A stretch of 64,000 nucleotides of DNA from Scatophagus argus (Eukaryota > Chordata > Actinopteri > Scatophagidae). Each line of letters starts with the position of its first letter. Position 1 is the first letter of the stretch. The stretch spans positions 13,220,001 to 13,284,000 of the forward strand of contig NC_058498.1 in NCBI RefSeq assembly GCF_020382885.2, written 5' to 3'. This document shows, piece by piece, positions 52,480 to 64,000 of the stretch. The translations under genes and the position numbers were made by a program. The notes beneath the pieces were generated by a model, which worked only from the letters and a program-made list of their open reading frames with translations, was not told where the DNA came from and did not search any database.

Positions 52480-52673
52480 ACTGGAGTGTCTCTACGTAGA
52501 GGAGAGATGAGAGATTAGAAAGAGATGCAAGCTGAGCAAAGCTGGTCGAGTGACTGCGAGTGGTGCACATTGCGGATCTGGGAAGGGTGAAGTTAGATGG
52601 TGAGCTGCTGAGAGGAACAGGTGGAGTGTTGGCATCAGAAACTTTAACAGTTCAACATATTTACTTCCTAAAG
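52480..52673 (+). other. rax2: Probable non-coding first exon of the Rx gene
   Basis: A strong donor TAAAG|GTAAGC lies at 52673/52674, and the coding exon begins behind an acceptor TTCTGACTGCAG that ends at 53682, giving a 5' UTR intron of about 1 kb. The left end is set by the TTAAATA word about 50 bases upstream and is approximate. The intron (52674-53682) is AT-rich with no other feature seen. Confidence 0.4.
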
Positions 52674-53697
52674 GTAAGCTGTACTCCTGTCTTATTTCAT
52701 GGCTGTCACACTTTACACTAACGCTGAACTTCAGCTTTACTTGTTTTGCATAGTGCCTGATAGTGGAGATAGGTGTTCTTGGGATGCACTGAACAAACAA
52801 ACACTGGTGCTATTGAAACTTTTAAGTTTTATCAACTCCACACGCTCCTGCTACTTGACTTGTGAACACCTGAAATCTGCTCTTTTGCTCATCTGTCGCT
52901 GCGTGGACTTATTTTTATAGCATAGCAGAGCACAGACGATACATAAAAGAATAAAGAATCACCCATAGACACCAATTCCAATCCAGTAAATTTACTTACT
53001 TACTTTATTTATTTCTTCCTTCTTTATTGTGTTAAATAACATCGACTTGATGTGTTGGATGTCCCAGATTTGGCCTATTTTGCATCTGCATTCTCTTTTA
53101 CCACATTTGTTGCACGCAGACCGTATTTGTACTCTACTATCATGTATTACTTTATCCAAAGATTAACCTATGAATGAATTACCGATCAGAATCAGACAGC
53201 AACTGCAAACCTCACGCTTGTAGTTCCTAGAAACAAACAAGATTTGGATCCTTGCCAGAGTTTCAGTCCGTGCTAACTGTGAGACAACATTATCAGTCGA
53301 ATGATAAGATATGTGTTATAAAGTCTTTTCTAATTAGGCTTTCAGACAGTGCATACAGTATTAAATATGTTTTTTGGAGTTTTTTTGTGAGAAATGTTGT
53401 AAACTAAACATTTTGCAGTGAATCATAGGGGCATGAGTGCTGATAATTCATACCAAAAAGTCAAATTTATGGATTAAGAAATAACTTGTGAGCGTCCATC
53501 AGCATGTCCTTAAGTATGTGCTGCGCCTCTCAGAGTCAAACTGACTCTCAACCCCAGAGGATAAGCATGTTTAGATGGATGGAGAGAGGATAGAGAGTCA
53601 TCAAAGGTAATCAGGTGATCTCTGACTCACTACTGTACCTTGAGTGCCTCAATTACTGTAAACCCCTTTCTTCTGACTGCAGTGCCCAGACGCTCGA

Positions 53698-56600
53698 ATG
53701 CATTTATCACTGGATACGATGAGCATGGTGGACGACAGCTGCCTCTCACCCAGCAACTTCCACGAAATGGGGAAAGGTGGGGGCATTGCTGCAGGGGGCC
53801 GCGTCCACAGCATTGATGTAATTCTAGGTTTCAGTAAAGACCAGGACCCCCTGCTCAGCCCTGCTGGGGTCCCACGACCCCATAAAGTGGACATAGATGG
53901 CCTGGCAGAACCTGTGAAGCAGCAGGAGCCCTTGTCACATCCGACCTACAGCGGCCACCTTTCCTCTCTGAGAAACGGCAGCACAGAGCAGCACCAGCAG
54001 CAGCAGTACCATGGTGAGTCAATGTGCTGATGCTGGTCTCCATTCTGGCAAAGCACTTAGTTTCACACCACCATGTATCAGTTTTATTGTGGCTGAGTTC
54101 CTTGGTCAGTGCAGAGTTGCTTAGGAGTTTAAGCCTGTAAATCATCAGATTTTTTTTTTGCCTCACAACACAAGAGATGGCCAAGGATATTGATTTGATA
54201 GCAACACATCTGGTCTTGGAGGGCTGGATAAGTATAAGGGCTCAATTCAGTGTTTCAGAGATTTGAATTAAATAAGAAAGAAGTTGTTTTGCTGCACTAA
54301 AGGTAGAATATTGATGCCCCTGAGCAAACATGATAAATTTTAAATGACTGCTGAAAATAAAGCTATCAGTCCACTAACACTGATTCAGTCTTTCATGGTC
54401 CAAATGTTCCATATAAAACTTACTCCAGAGTCAGAATGAAGTTATGATCTTATGGAGAACTTCAATAAATAAGAGTTTATACTGCAGAGCTTGACCCGTT
54501 TAAAGAAGCATAGCAAAGAGAATACATAACTACTTCTAAAACTCAAATGACCATTTAAAAAGAGGTCACACAAAGAGGTAGCTGTAAAACAAAAACATCC
54601 ACAAAACATTTATAAATAAATATATTAATATAATAGATTTTTGCATGCTGGCAAATCTCCACTGTAGAAAAATTTAATTAACCAAACAATAGAGTGTGAT
54701 TTTGTTTTAATGTCACATCAATCATTCAATTATCCTAAAATCAGTCCTATTCTTCTGTGCTTATGATAGCAGTCTGGACTCTGTGGACAATTATTGATTT
54801 TTGTTTGAACCAGTGTTCAGCAAACAATTACAATTAAAAATCGAAATCGATTTAAATGAGGCCGTTTCACTGCCATTGGACTGTATGTGTTGTTGCAGCA
54901 TTTAAGTGCATTTTGAATCCATTTAAAACCACTTACATTTAGATTCACAATCAGTGTATAACACACTGTCGCGTAGAGCCTGTTGCCTTAACTGTGTGGG
55001 CTGAGACTGAGAGATAGATCACAGGACAAGATGGTGTGGGGGCTTTATGTCCCCAAACCCAATCCCATCCCCTTGTGGAATTCCCCTAATCTTCTCTTCA
55101 GTGCAGATTAGATTGTACTGTAGTTCATTCGGGTGTTATTATCATCGTTCTGTCTCATAGTCAGATTCATCGCTTTTAATCTGGAGCTATTTTCACGTGC
55201 AGGATCTGGCAGGTGGTTGGTGGTTTTATGGCACATATAAACTGGAGATGGATAGGTCTCCAAAAACTTATGAGAAGTGATTAGAATTCAGGTGCTGAAT
55301 CCAGTAGGACATTTGTTTCTCTTGATTAACATACACCAACATCAGTGACATCATTCTTTTGTATGTAATTATCCTATTCTGTGGAGTCAGCCCAGTTCCT
55401 CCTCAATGAACAACTTTTCTGTGTTTGGTGTCAGTACCCTCCCCACCACCACCACCCTTCACTGCCCCCCCCGTGCTGAGATGTTCTGCTGCCTGATAAA
55501 CAGTAGGCAGTCTTCAGACCAGTGGCTGTGATGGTCTGACAGGCCAAGAGCTGGTCACTGAACCAGACCTGACCTCTGCCTTTGTCAGAGCTGCTTAATG
55601 AGAGGTGGATAAATGAACCCCTAAAAATCCTGCTTTGCTTTTGCCTCTGCTCCCGTTTGTCAGCTGAAAGACCACAGTGACCTCCTCCTTTGTCTCCATC
55701 AACACGTCTCAGTCACAGAAACATGCTCACATTTACATTTGGATCACTTGTGACACTGAAGCACTGACAGGTGAACAGTCAACATGTACCGAACAATGAT
55801 GCTGAGACAACCGGGAAAATTACGGTTCATTCTTGACTTAACAAAACATTCATTTGACATAAAAATGTAAAGTCAATGATGTGAAAGCAATGCAAAAGGG
55901 ATCAGTCAAAGTAAGGAACCTTATGATGACATAGACACGGCCATACTTCTGTTTGTTGTGGCCTACTCCATTTCTACTGTTGCCCCCTCCCTCCACCTCT
56001 GGCAAAATCAGGCAGTCAAATCAAATCAGCTGGTAGACATGAAACACACTAGAACCTGAGTACCAGTGTGAACTCGTTTGCCCAGGAATGTAACATTTTA
56101 TGTAAAAGTCTTACACTACGGGTTTAATTCATAAAGTTCATTTTGATCATACTGACAAACGAGACAGTTTTTTTATGTGTATTTTCTAACTCCATGCACT
56201 TCTTCATTAATTCAAGACAAATTCTGAATTACTTCATTACTATCTGTGGGCCAAATCAGGACCAATTAAATCCCAAATTTACACTTCTTACACAAAATAC
56301 ATTGCGAATTCTAATACTTCAAGCCATGAAAGTATTTAAAAGTTGATTTAACCTACTTTCAGAGGGTCACATCTTATCCAACATAACCTGAATGATGTAC
56401 AGTACCTGTAGTAGTACAGTACCTGAGTCAGGTCTGATCCAGTCAGACATGACTTTTCTGGAGAAGCTGCTTCACGAGAGTGACTGATCTGATTGCTGGC
56501 TTATCGTCTTTTTATCTTGTTTAATTTAATTACTTGCTGCTTAGACTAATTCAACTAGCAGTCTTCTCTTTACTGTGATAAACAGTCATTTCCAGTGTGT

Positions 56601-58239
56601 TGTGTTTTCTGTATTTCTCTGTGAAAGTGAATGGTGACAGTACATGAATCATAATCGTAATCATAATGTGGGAATGATCTACTGTCAATAATGCTTAGGC
56701 CTACTGTTAAATAATGTATGTGATGCAGTGGGACCAACAGTGTAATTTATAATTCAGTCATAAAAACAAAGGGAATACTCTTGTTTCCCAACAGCTTTTT
56801 GAGGACGGTTTACCTTTGGAGAAGATAAACACTGGAAACAACTTTTCTAAATCCGATTAGGAATGTTTTTGAGCTTCATTCAGTTCAAGGGATTGCTTGC
56901 TTCACTGACCTACAGTAGCCTATTGTTACATGTGTCAAACTAATGTCTGCTCTACTGGAAAGTGGGCATTACATTCTCCATTTCAACTTACCCTTCTGCT
57001 TTTGTCTTTCTTCTAGATTTGAATCCATACTTGTAACAAAATTACAAATAAAACACAATGACAGCATAAATAAGATATACACTCCTGATTCATTTTTCTT
57101 ATGTGCTGAACAGATACTGGATTATTCACAAGCAAATGTGATGAGGAACTGAGTGAGCTGAGGAAGAGCATAGAGAGCGATGAAGGCAAGTCTCCAGAGC
57201 CATGCAAGGATGACCAGCCCAAGAAGAAGCACAGGCGCAACCGCACCACCTTCACCACCTACCAGCTGCATGAGCTGGAGCGTGCCTTTGAGAAGTCCCA
57301 CTACCCTGATGTGTACAGCCGTGAGGAGCTGGCCATGAAGGTGAACCTCCCCGAGGTCCGAGTTCAGGTAGGAGGATGCACAAGTCTGTCAAACCACGAT
57401 TATAACAGTCAACATCACAGAGACCCTCTGACATCAGACGTGTGATCATTAATACTGATAATTAAGACATCTTAAGACATGGCATAATATAAAAAAAATA
57501 CAAGTGAAATCTAAATTAAGTTGTGCATATGGAAGTGAGAAATTCAGTCTTCGGTGAGAAAGAAGCGTGTCGCAGTCACCAAAGAGTCTTGGTTATTCTT
57601 GAAATCTAAAAAAGATCTCCACCAGTCTTTGTGCGTGTACAAAAATGATCCCAAGATGAGGAGAGTAACATCTGCCCACTGATCATCAACTGCAAATTCA
57701 TTAGAAAGTTTGTTTTGTTTCTCTCTTTTCATGCTTTTGTGTGCCAGGTCTGGTTCCAGAACCGCAGAGCTAAATGGCGTCGACAGGAAAAAATGGATGC
57801 CAGCACCATGAAGCTCCACGACTCACCTATGCTGTCCTTCAACCGCCCAGCACCAGTTCACACCAGTATGGGTCCGATGACCAACTCCCTCCCCTTGGAC
57901 CCCTGGCTGTCCTCTCCCTTGTCCAGTGCTACACCGGTCCACAGCATCCCGGGCTTCATGGGTCCAGCACAAGGACTCCAGCCCAGCTACCCCAGCCACA
58001 GCTTCCTCAACTCCACTCCTCATCCTCATTCTCATCCTCACCCTCACTCTCACCCTCATCCGTCCATGGGCCAGGGAATGCAGAGTATGGCCCCTCCTCC
58101 TCCCTATCAGTGTTCAGCACCATACCCTGATAAATACCCACTGGAGGACGTGGATCAGCGCAGCTCTAGTATCGCAGCACTCAGAATGAAAGCCAAGGAA
58201 CACATCCAGTCTATGGACAAGACCTGGCAACCGATGTGA
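53698..58239 (+). CDS. rax2: Retinal homeobox protein, Rx1/Rx2 type (rax2 orthologue by synteny), 3 coding exons, 353 aa
   Basis: Exons: 53698-54013, 57114-57367, 57748-58239; GT-AG introns, phases 1 and 0. The start [13 protein letters not shown] matches fish Rx proteins. Features in order: octapeptide HSIDVILGF at 37-45; an acidic and basic stretch [20 protein letters not shown] at 107-126; a paired-class homeodomain at about 145-204 with Q50 (Q194) and N51 (N195), split by the usual intron between Q190 and V191; a His/Pro-rich repeat at about 265-282; and a C-terminal OAR motif, [13 protein letters not shown], at about 330-342. The family is a transcription factor for eye-field, retinal progenitor and photoreceptor programmes. 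Zebrafish call the related genes rx1 and rx2; which of the two this is cannot be settled by eye, so rax2 rests on position next to matk and zfr2. Confidence 0.92.
54014..57113 (+). other. rax2: Rx intron 1 (3.1 kb)
   Basis: Contains paired OTX-like sites (CCTAATCT about 55085 and AGATTAGA about 55105) and a GC-richer, non-repetitive stretch at about 55430-55620. I saw no transposon or dispersed repeat in it, unlike the introns of zfr2 and matk, which is compatible with regulatory content. Intron 2 (57368-57747) shows nothing. Confidence 0.45.
58016..58067 (+). repeat. rax2: Coding (CAYCCT)n-like repeat in the Rx gene
   Basis: CATCCTCATTCTCATCCTCA-type hexamers encode an alternating His-Pro/His-Ser stretch between the homeodomain and the OAR motif. 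The reading frame is kept. Confidence 0.85.
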
Positions 58240-60895
58240 CTAACAAACCTGGCAGCCCATGTGAATGACATTGGGAAAGGGAGATGCTGAAGCTGTTTCT
58301 TGGGATTCAGGGTAACAGATATTGAGTAAAAGGACTTGTTTGTTACACACAGTGGAAAGGAAATGGATTTTGAACTACGAAAGCTGAGGACTTTAGGACT
58401 TTCTTTGAACTTTCTTTTCATTTTTTTTTTTTTTGTTTTTAATTTTCCTCAGCTCAAGGACATGAATCAGACAAGTGAACTCTAAAGTCTTGTTCAATTC
58501 TTAATTTTATAACAACCAATTACCAGACATCTGTTGTCCCACGAATCTCTAAGCGTTTAAAGTTGCCTTTGGTGCCGTAGAAGTAAATGACTTCTTGGTG
58601 TCCATTGCTCTGATCACAACTTGCATTCCAAGGGGAAAATAAATTTTTCCTCATCAACCACTTCTTATAACAAGGCAAGCATCCCTTTAATGCCTGCTCA
58701 TACAACCCTTGTGTCAGCTCATGTCAGAAAACAGCAGCTTGTGAACAGGGAATTAAGACATGCTAACTTGAAAAAAATATGGGGACTATTTTTACTGTTC
58801 TCATCTAGTTTCTACTATTTCTGTCAGCCATCAAGAACTGAGTTGGACAAAATATCTGACATTCAGCTGTTCATTCTTTACTTTTCCCAGTTTTTCACTA
58901 AGTTTGTGTTTTTCCTAATTAATCCAATTGTCGCATTTTCATGGGTCAGCAGAGTCTCTGAGTACTTTGTGAATGAAAGTCCAGTCTCAGTTTAATGTGA
59001 AGATTCATAACAGCACATAATGCACATCTCACTAATCTGTTTATTCGTAAAAGATGTGTAACTGGTTTTCAGCTAATCTCTCAATTATAGCATAGTTTAT
59101 GTTACTACTTACTGGCTCCCCAGTTTAGATATTTGGGCCCATAGCTTCGACACCCTGGTATGACTGAAGAAAGATGACAGCCTACTGCTGAGGTGTTCCA
59201 CATACAGATAGAGGAAACAAACTGTGAAATATATGATTGTGTGGTGAGAAAATGTATTAGAGTCAGAGATCTGATGGCACCTTCTAAGTGGATGAGGGCT
59301 GAGAATATACCAAAAACACACAATTATAACCTGTTTCTGTGTTGTGCTGAGATGCTTTAAAGAAGGAAGGAAAGAAATGAGCACGCAGGGCAGGAAGTAT
59401 TAAAAAAAGAAAGAAAGCTGTTGTGTATGTTGTTTGTGAGGTAAAATGCTCTTTTCCCCTAATTATTAATTTTTATAATTTGAGCATGGCAGGCATACTG
59501 TGAGTGATACTCTGCGCAGAGGGTCAGTCAGTTAAGGGAACTTAGGGTCTCAGTACCATTTTTCATTTTGACAGTATAACACAGTAGTTGTTCCCTTTTG
59601 GCCAGTGACCCACCATCAAGTTTCAGTTCTGGCCCCCCAAAGGAAAATTTTGGCCACCCCTGGACTAGTGAGTGGAGTAACCTTCTTTTTGCTTGAGTGG
59701 CTGCTGGAGGAGAAAACCTGTTGGCAGCTCAGTGTTGGGTGGCTGCGTGTACGTGCAGGGCAACAGAAAGAGCCCTGTGTGATGCATCACCCCACATAGT
59801 TTAGTCTTTGTTCGGCACAATTGATCCAAGTGTATCCTCTTTGTCTGAAACTGAAGGGGGTGGGGGGTGGGGGGGTCCCGGCTGCACTAAATGGGCCCTT
59901 GTAACCATTTTGTGATGGAAGTTTTTGTTTTTGTTTTTTGTCTTTCTCAGTCAAAGGAGGAGAAACATGGAGTGCTATGGTCATTAGTGACACGATATTG
60001 AGGTCTTTTACCATCTGTTATACAGTCAAGCTCTAATTGTCTTAAAGGTAGAGAAGATCTTTGGTACGGAAGCATTTTAGCAACAGCATCTGGAGCCATC
60101 TCACATAACTGAATATGTATAGGCAAGCTATATGATAACCCCAACTTTTTTATTGCTATTATGGAACAAGGGGGAGATAAAACCCTTCATTATAAAGTGC
60201 AATTTCAGACTCCTTTTTATACATGCAAGAGGGGCCATCTTTCACGTTGTTTTTTTAAAAAATGAGACTTATTTTTTTTACCCCTTAGCTTTCCATTGCA
60301 TGCTTATGATATTTCACTTTAATATGATGTAAAAGTTGAAAAGCGCTGAGAGTTTGTCATAATACATTCACACAGCCTACAGCTACAACAGCAGAAAGAA
60401 CAACAATATTAAGTTAATTTCTGGTTTATTTTAAAATCCATTGCTGAACTGCTCAGAGAGGGGAAAAAACAGTTTTTCATCGGCTGCTCATCTCATTTGT
60501 TCTCATGTAGTTTTATTTTTTTTTTAAATGTTGTCGTTTAGTGGTGTTTAGACTCCCTGTTGGATGCCAGGACCTCACACTGTAGAGGTAATGAGGATTA
60601 TCTTCCACATTAAGAGCTTCTATAGATTGCTACATAAAACGTCCAAGAACAAGCCAAAGCTTAGATAATGAACAAAAATGCACTAGAGGTTTGACAGTTT
60701 TAGTTTTTTTTTTTTTTTATGTGAAAATGTACAGGACATTTTATTTGTATGGTTGTTTTGTTTATTACATGTCCTAGATGTATTTGTCCTAATGCTATCA
60801 TGGTTTTGTTTCTTTTTGTTATTGTCTCAGTGTCCATATTCTGGAGTGAAGAGAATGAAGATCAACTGAAAATAAATATAGTTTGATAGGATATT
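58240..60895 (+). other. rax2: Rx 3' UTR (about 2.6 kb)
   Basis: AT-rich, no coding exon, ending with a clear AATAAA at 60871-60876. An earlier AATAAA at about 58636-58641 and others could give shorter messages. T tracts lie near 58421-58440 and 60704-60719. Confidence 0.55.
60871..60876 (+). terminator. rax2: Candidate poly(A) signal of the Rx gene
   Basis: AATAAA in GAAAATAAATATAG, followed within 60 bases by T/TG-rich sequence. It is the last good signal before the GC-richer downstream elements. Confidence 0.45.
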
Positions 60896-61099
60896 TATCT
60901 GCACTTTTCTCCCTGCTGTGCTTTCATGCTGACCTGTGCACTCATTCCCACACAGTCACTGGCTTTTTCTTTTTCTTTTTTTTTTTTACTTCAGTGAGTC
61001 TAAAGAGCAACCCCAGGTTACTACAGTATAATCTGTATCATCTGACATACAAGGGCAGAGACATTTTTCTTTCTTTTCCTCTAACACTTGTGCCCTGTC

Positions 61100-61340
61100 T
61101 CTCTCTGTCATATAAGAGCTCCCCCTCCCAATCCTCTCTGCTGTTCCACAGTTTGGTGGCAGGGTGCCAGCCTGTTAGGAAGATGAGACTCCAATCAATC
61201 AGGGCTTCCCAGGGGGGCCTCAAAACCACAGGTCCCGGCTCCCTAATTGCCCCCAGGCAGGCAAGCAGGCCGGCAAGCTCAGCCGCTGCAACACATGTTC
61301 AAAGAGGGACCAGTGCCACTGTGCTAGCTGGTCTCCTCAG
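61100..61340. promoter_or_regulatory. GC-rich non-repetitive island 3' of the Rx gene
   Basis: A stretch clearly richer in G+C than its AT-rich surroundings, with CCAATCAATCAGGG, CTCCCTAATTGCCCCC (a homeodomain TAATTG core) and repeated GGCAGGCAAGCAGGC words. No exon or repeat family was recognised. A conserved enhancer is a reasonable guess, no more. Confidence 0.3.
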
Positions 61341-62409
61341 TGTGTGAAGCACTTCCTTGGACAGATGGAGGCCTGGGTAAACCTCACTATGAGGGCCATA
61401 TGGGTAGGCCAGTGGACGTAACAGAAGTAACTGGACACTGCATTACACTCCAGTGGTGTGTTGGTACCTTTACATTCCAGTCACAGGCATAACATTAAAT
61501 TTTTAGAAAAAGAAATACTTGTTGATGCTTCATGAACCCCAAAGGTCATTTGCACGATTGACTGCTGCTCTGAGGACATTTCCAGGATCCTCAGACTTTT
61601 AACTGACTGTTGCTCAATCAAAAATATCTTCAACCTGTTTCAGAAGCTGTGCCTCTTTCCTATAAAAGACAGAAGCCTGAGGTGACAGATGTTCTTGTTC
61701 AATTTGTACTAGAACCAAAAAAAAACCTTTGATAAAAAATAAAAATGAATTATATGAATTTTTATTCAAATTTTTCCTGCATTTTCTATTTTTATATAAA
61801 ACAGTCTGCCATTGTTTTTTTGTCTGTTTACCAAAAAGGGTAAAGGACATTTGGGAAGGTTAGTTGAGGAGAGGACAGAATATTTTTCATCCAGATGTTT
61901 TGAGGAGTCTTACTTTCTCCAAAGTAGTAATAAGTTTTGCTAAGTGAGCCACCGGAGTTTGCAAAGGTATTTCTGTTTCTTGGCTCTGTAAATGTAATAG
62001 TAACACATGGGAAGCACAAACTAGAGGGGCTAGATGTTGGTATGGACTAAAAGTGAAAAGCAGTTATGAATCAGGTGACAAACAAAATCCATATTTAAGG
62101 TCAAAATCTCAGGGATCACACAAATGACTTTTTACTCTTAAGAAATCATAATAAGTGCAGATCTAAAACTTGAGGAATTTTAAGTTTCTTTTTCAGATCA
62201 CATCTCACGATGTTCCCAAGGAGCTGGACAAATATTACGGTAAAACAATGAAAAAGGAAAAAAATCTGTAGACAAGAAAGGATGAAAGGAGAGATGGAGA
62301 ATGTGAGGAAGTCTGAGTGGGAGAAAGGAAAAAGAGAAACATTGAGAAAGAGATTAAGCAGGAGAAAAGTGTGGGAGTGAGAGAGGGAGAGAAGGAGGGA
62401 GTAAGGGTG

Positions 62410-62660
62410 GAGGGGGGATGGGGGTGCTGCTCATCAGAGTTAATGATGTAGAAAATCCCCCAATTAGAGCGTTTTCCTGTGTTGCAGGATGAGTTCAGAG
62501 CGGGGTCCTCTGACAGACTGAGGATTAGCACCCGGGCTGGTCCAGGCCCGAGCCGGGCCTGAACAGACACCTACTAACTGGTGAACAGATTGGCACTGCT
62601 CAGCTGGGGCCGGGCCGGGGCTGTAGCCACAGCCAGGGGCCAGGGTAAGCATGCGTTTAG
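62410..62660. promoter_or_regulatory. Second GC-rich island with CAATTAG and GGATTAG sites
   Basis: Contains GTTAATGATG, CCCCAATTAGAG (62458-62468) and GAGGATTAGCACC (62520-62532), followed by a CpG-containing CCGGGCC-rich part up to 62650. CAATTA and GGATTA are the cores of PCE-1/Rx-type and OTX/CRX sites. No coding potential was recognised in the 171-codon minus-strand open frame that crosses it. Confidence 0.35.
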
Positions 62661-64000
62661 CCGGAGTGAGTGGCACAAAGAAAACCATGGGAAAAAGAGC
62701 AGCGGCAACATGAAAACATGAAAAAAACTTTCCGGAAGAGTATTTCTCTTTGTAAAATCTTTTTTTTTTTTTCCAAATGTGAACCAAATAAGATTTTAGC
62801 TCCTCTTTTTGTAAGTTACTCTCCATCTTGTCAGTGGATGTCCCTGATCTTCTCAAAGAATGTACCTGTTTTATAAAACTAATGAACAGACAGGGGGAGC
62901 TAAAAGTACAGACGGAAAGGCAATCATAATTAGTACAACTGTCCACGAACACAAACACATGAAGTTGATGTTGTTTCATCGCAGTGTTCCTGGTGACTGT
63001 AACAGCATTTTACATATGTGCTCATCCAAAGCCAAATCTAATCTGGACATCTGGATCCTACAGAAAATCAATCTGTCCATCTACTGCTTGACGTTGAACA
63101 ATAAATCACAAGATGGCCAAAATCCTGAGTCTCGTGGTGGTTAAAACACAGGAGCAGAGCCTTTAATCCTCCTGACCTGGTAGTATAAGAAATAAATCTG
63201 AACATCAATCTGCCTCTTCACACATCGAAGAAGTGACTCCCGTTGAAACATAACCAATAAAAGCCTGTTTCATAAGGCATTCATTTGCAAACAGGTAGAG
63301 CGAACAAACACATGGAAGAAATGGAGACTTGAGACTTGGACTTGAGGCATTGATTTGTACTCAGACTTTAGCTTAAAGCATGACTTGTGGACACATATAA
63401 ATATTCTACATGCAACAACTATCTGCTTAAATATTCCTGCCGGTTTGACTGTGTCCCATGGTATGTGGCATGACTGTTGGAAAAACTTTGGTGGAAAAAC
63501 AAACACGAAAAACAAATTTCAGCAGAACATACACGTATATCACAGCATTAACATACGCCTTGCATAGCCTCTCAGTTTGAATAGTCACTTATTAGGTCGA
63601 CACACTGAAATGACGGGATATCAACTGTGCAAAAAGAAGAAAGAAAGAAAGAAGAAAACTCTACTATCACACTCGTATTCAAATCCTGTGTCATCTAATG
63701 GTCAACATTCAGTAACATGAAACAACATGAATGCAAATAAGTGAAGACGTTACAGGTAGTCTGGTAATTGTAGCAAGAATAAAATCAGGAAAATGATAAA
63801 GATGATCAGTCTAGCATTTGCACATTTTCATGTTATCCTCTGTGCTCTAACCGTAAAGGTCATAGAAATGAAGATGTCAGCCTTGTTGACTTAAATGCAA
63901 ATAAGAAGAAGAACCCTAAAACTCACCTCTGCTGCACAGTTATTGTGTTCATTAAGTACATCTGAGTCCCTAATGACTAATTGATTAATTGTGCAGTCTA
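62661..64000. other. Right flank, no gene recognised
   Basis: AT-rich sequence with short purine tracts (AAGAAAGAAAGAAAG near 63638). No exon, RNA gene or transposon end was recognised. The next mammalian neighbours of RAX2 (for example MRPL54 and APBA3) are not visible here. Confidence 0.5.

Noticed and set aside
60883-61347. 154-codon plus-strand open frame at the Rx 3' end
   Set aside because: It starts next to the Rx poly(A) signal and includes a poly-T-derived Phe run. No homology recognised.
62464-62979. 171-codon minus-strand open frame past the Rx gene
   Set aside because: No recognisable domain, low-complexity content, and it crosses the GC-rich candidate regulatory island. Chance open frame.

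Overview
The window is vertebrate, almost certainly teleost fish, genomic DNA. The genes are made of many short exons with GT-AG introns, the intergenic DNA is AT-rich and full of microsatellites, and several dispersed repeat families look typical of fish genomes (Tc1-like relics, a MITE whose ends begin TACCGTA, and a GCGCCCGGGGAGCA-containing repeat). I rebuilt four protein-coding genes exon by exon. All four give uninterrupted reading frames with consistent splice phases and lengths close to their families.

Layout: (1) 1230-9168, minus strand: atcay (caytaxin, 373 aa, 11 coding exons), with a 3' UTR of about 3.2 kb and probably a non-coding first exon further right. (2) 12748-35005, plus strand: zfr2 (zinc finger RNA-binding protein 2, 1038 aa, 19 coding exons). 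(3) About 35200-44700, plus strand: matk (CSK-homologous tyrosine kinase, 459 aa, 11 coding exons). (4) About 52480-60890, plus strand: an Rx1/Rx2-type retinal homeobox gene (rax2 orthologue by neighbourhood, 353 aa, 3 coding exons), with a probable non-coding first exon and a long 3' UTR. Order and relative strands match, from memory, human 19p13.3 (RAX2-MATK-ZFR2 on one strand, ATCAY opposite), so this is an old conserved neighbourhood and not a horizontally acquired or newly built system.

The genes do not form one pathway. Caytaxin is a neuronal CRAL-TRIO cargo adaptor, ZFR2 a dsRNA/RNA-binding zinc-finger and DZF protein, MATK a Src-family-inhibiting kinase, and Rx an eye-field and retinal transcription factor. 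The regulatory interest lies around the Rx gene: a SOX/CAATTA/OTX-like cluster just upstream of its probable first exon, paired OTX-like sites in intron 1, and two GC-rich islands 3' of the gene. The introns and intergenic DNA hold transposon relics and one palindrome of about 105 bp with hammerhead-like core motifs.

I found no tRNA, rRNA, CRISPR or bacterial-type feature, and no coding sequence that looks like an undescribed system. All homology calls come from recognising protein motifs by eye; no alignment or database search was run.
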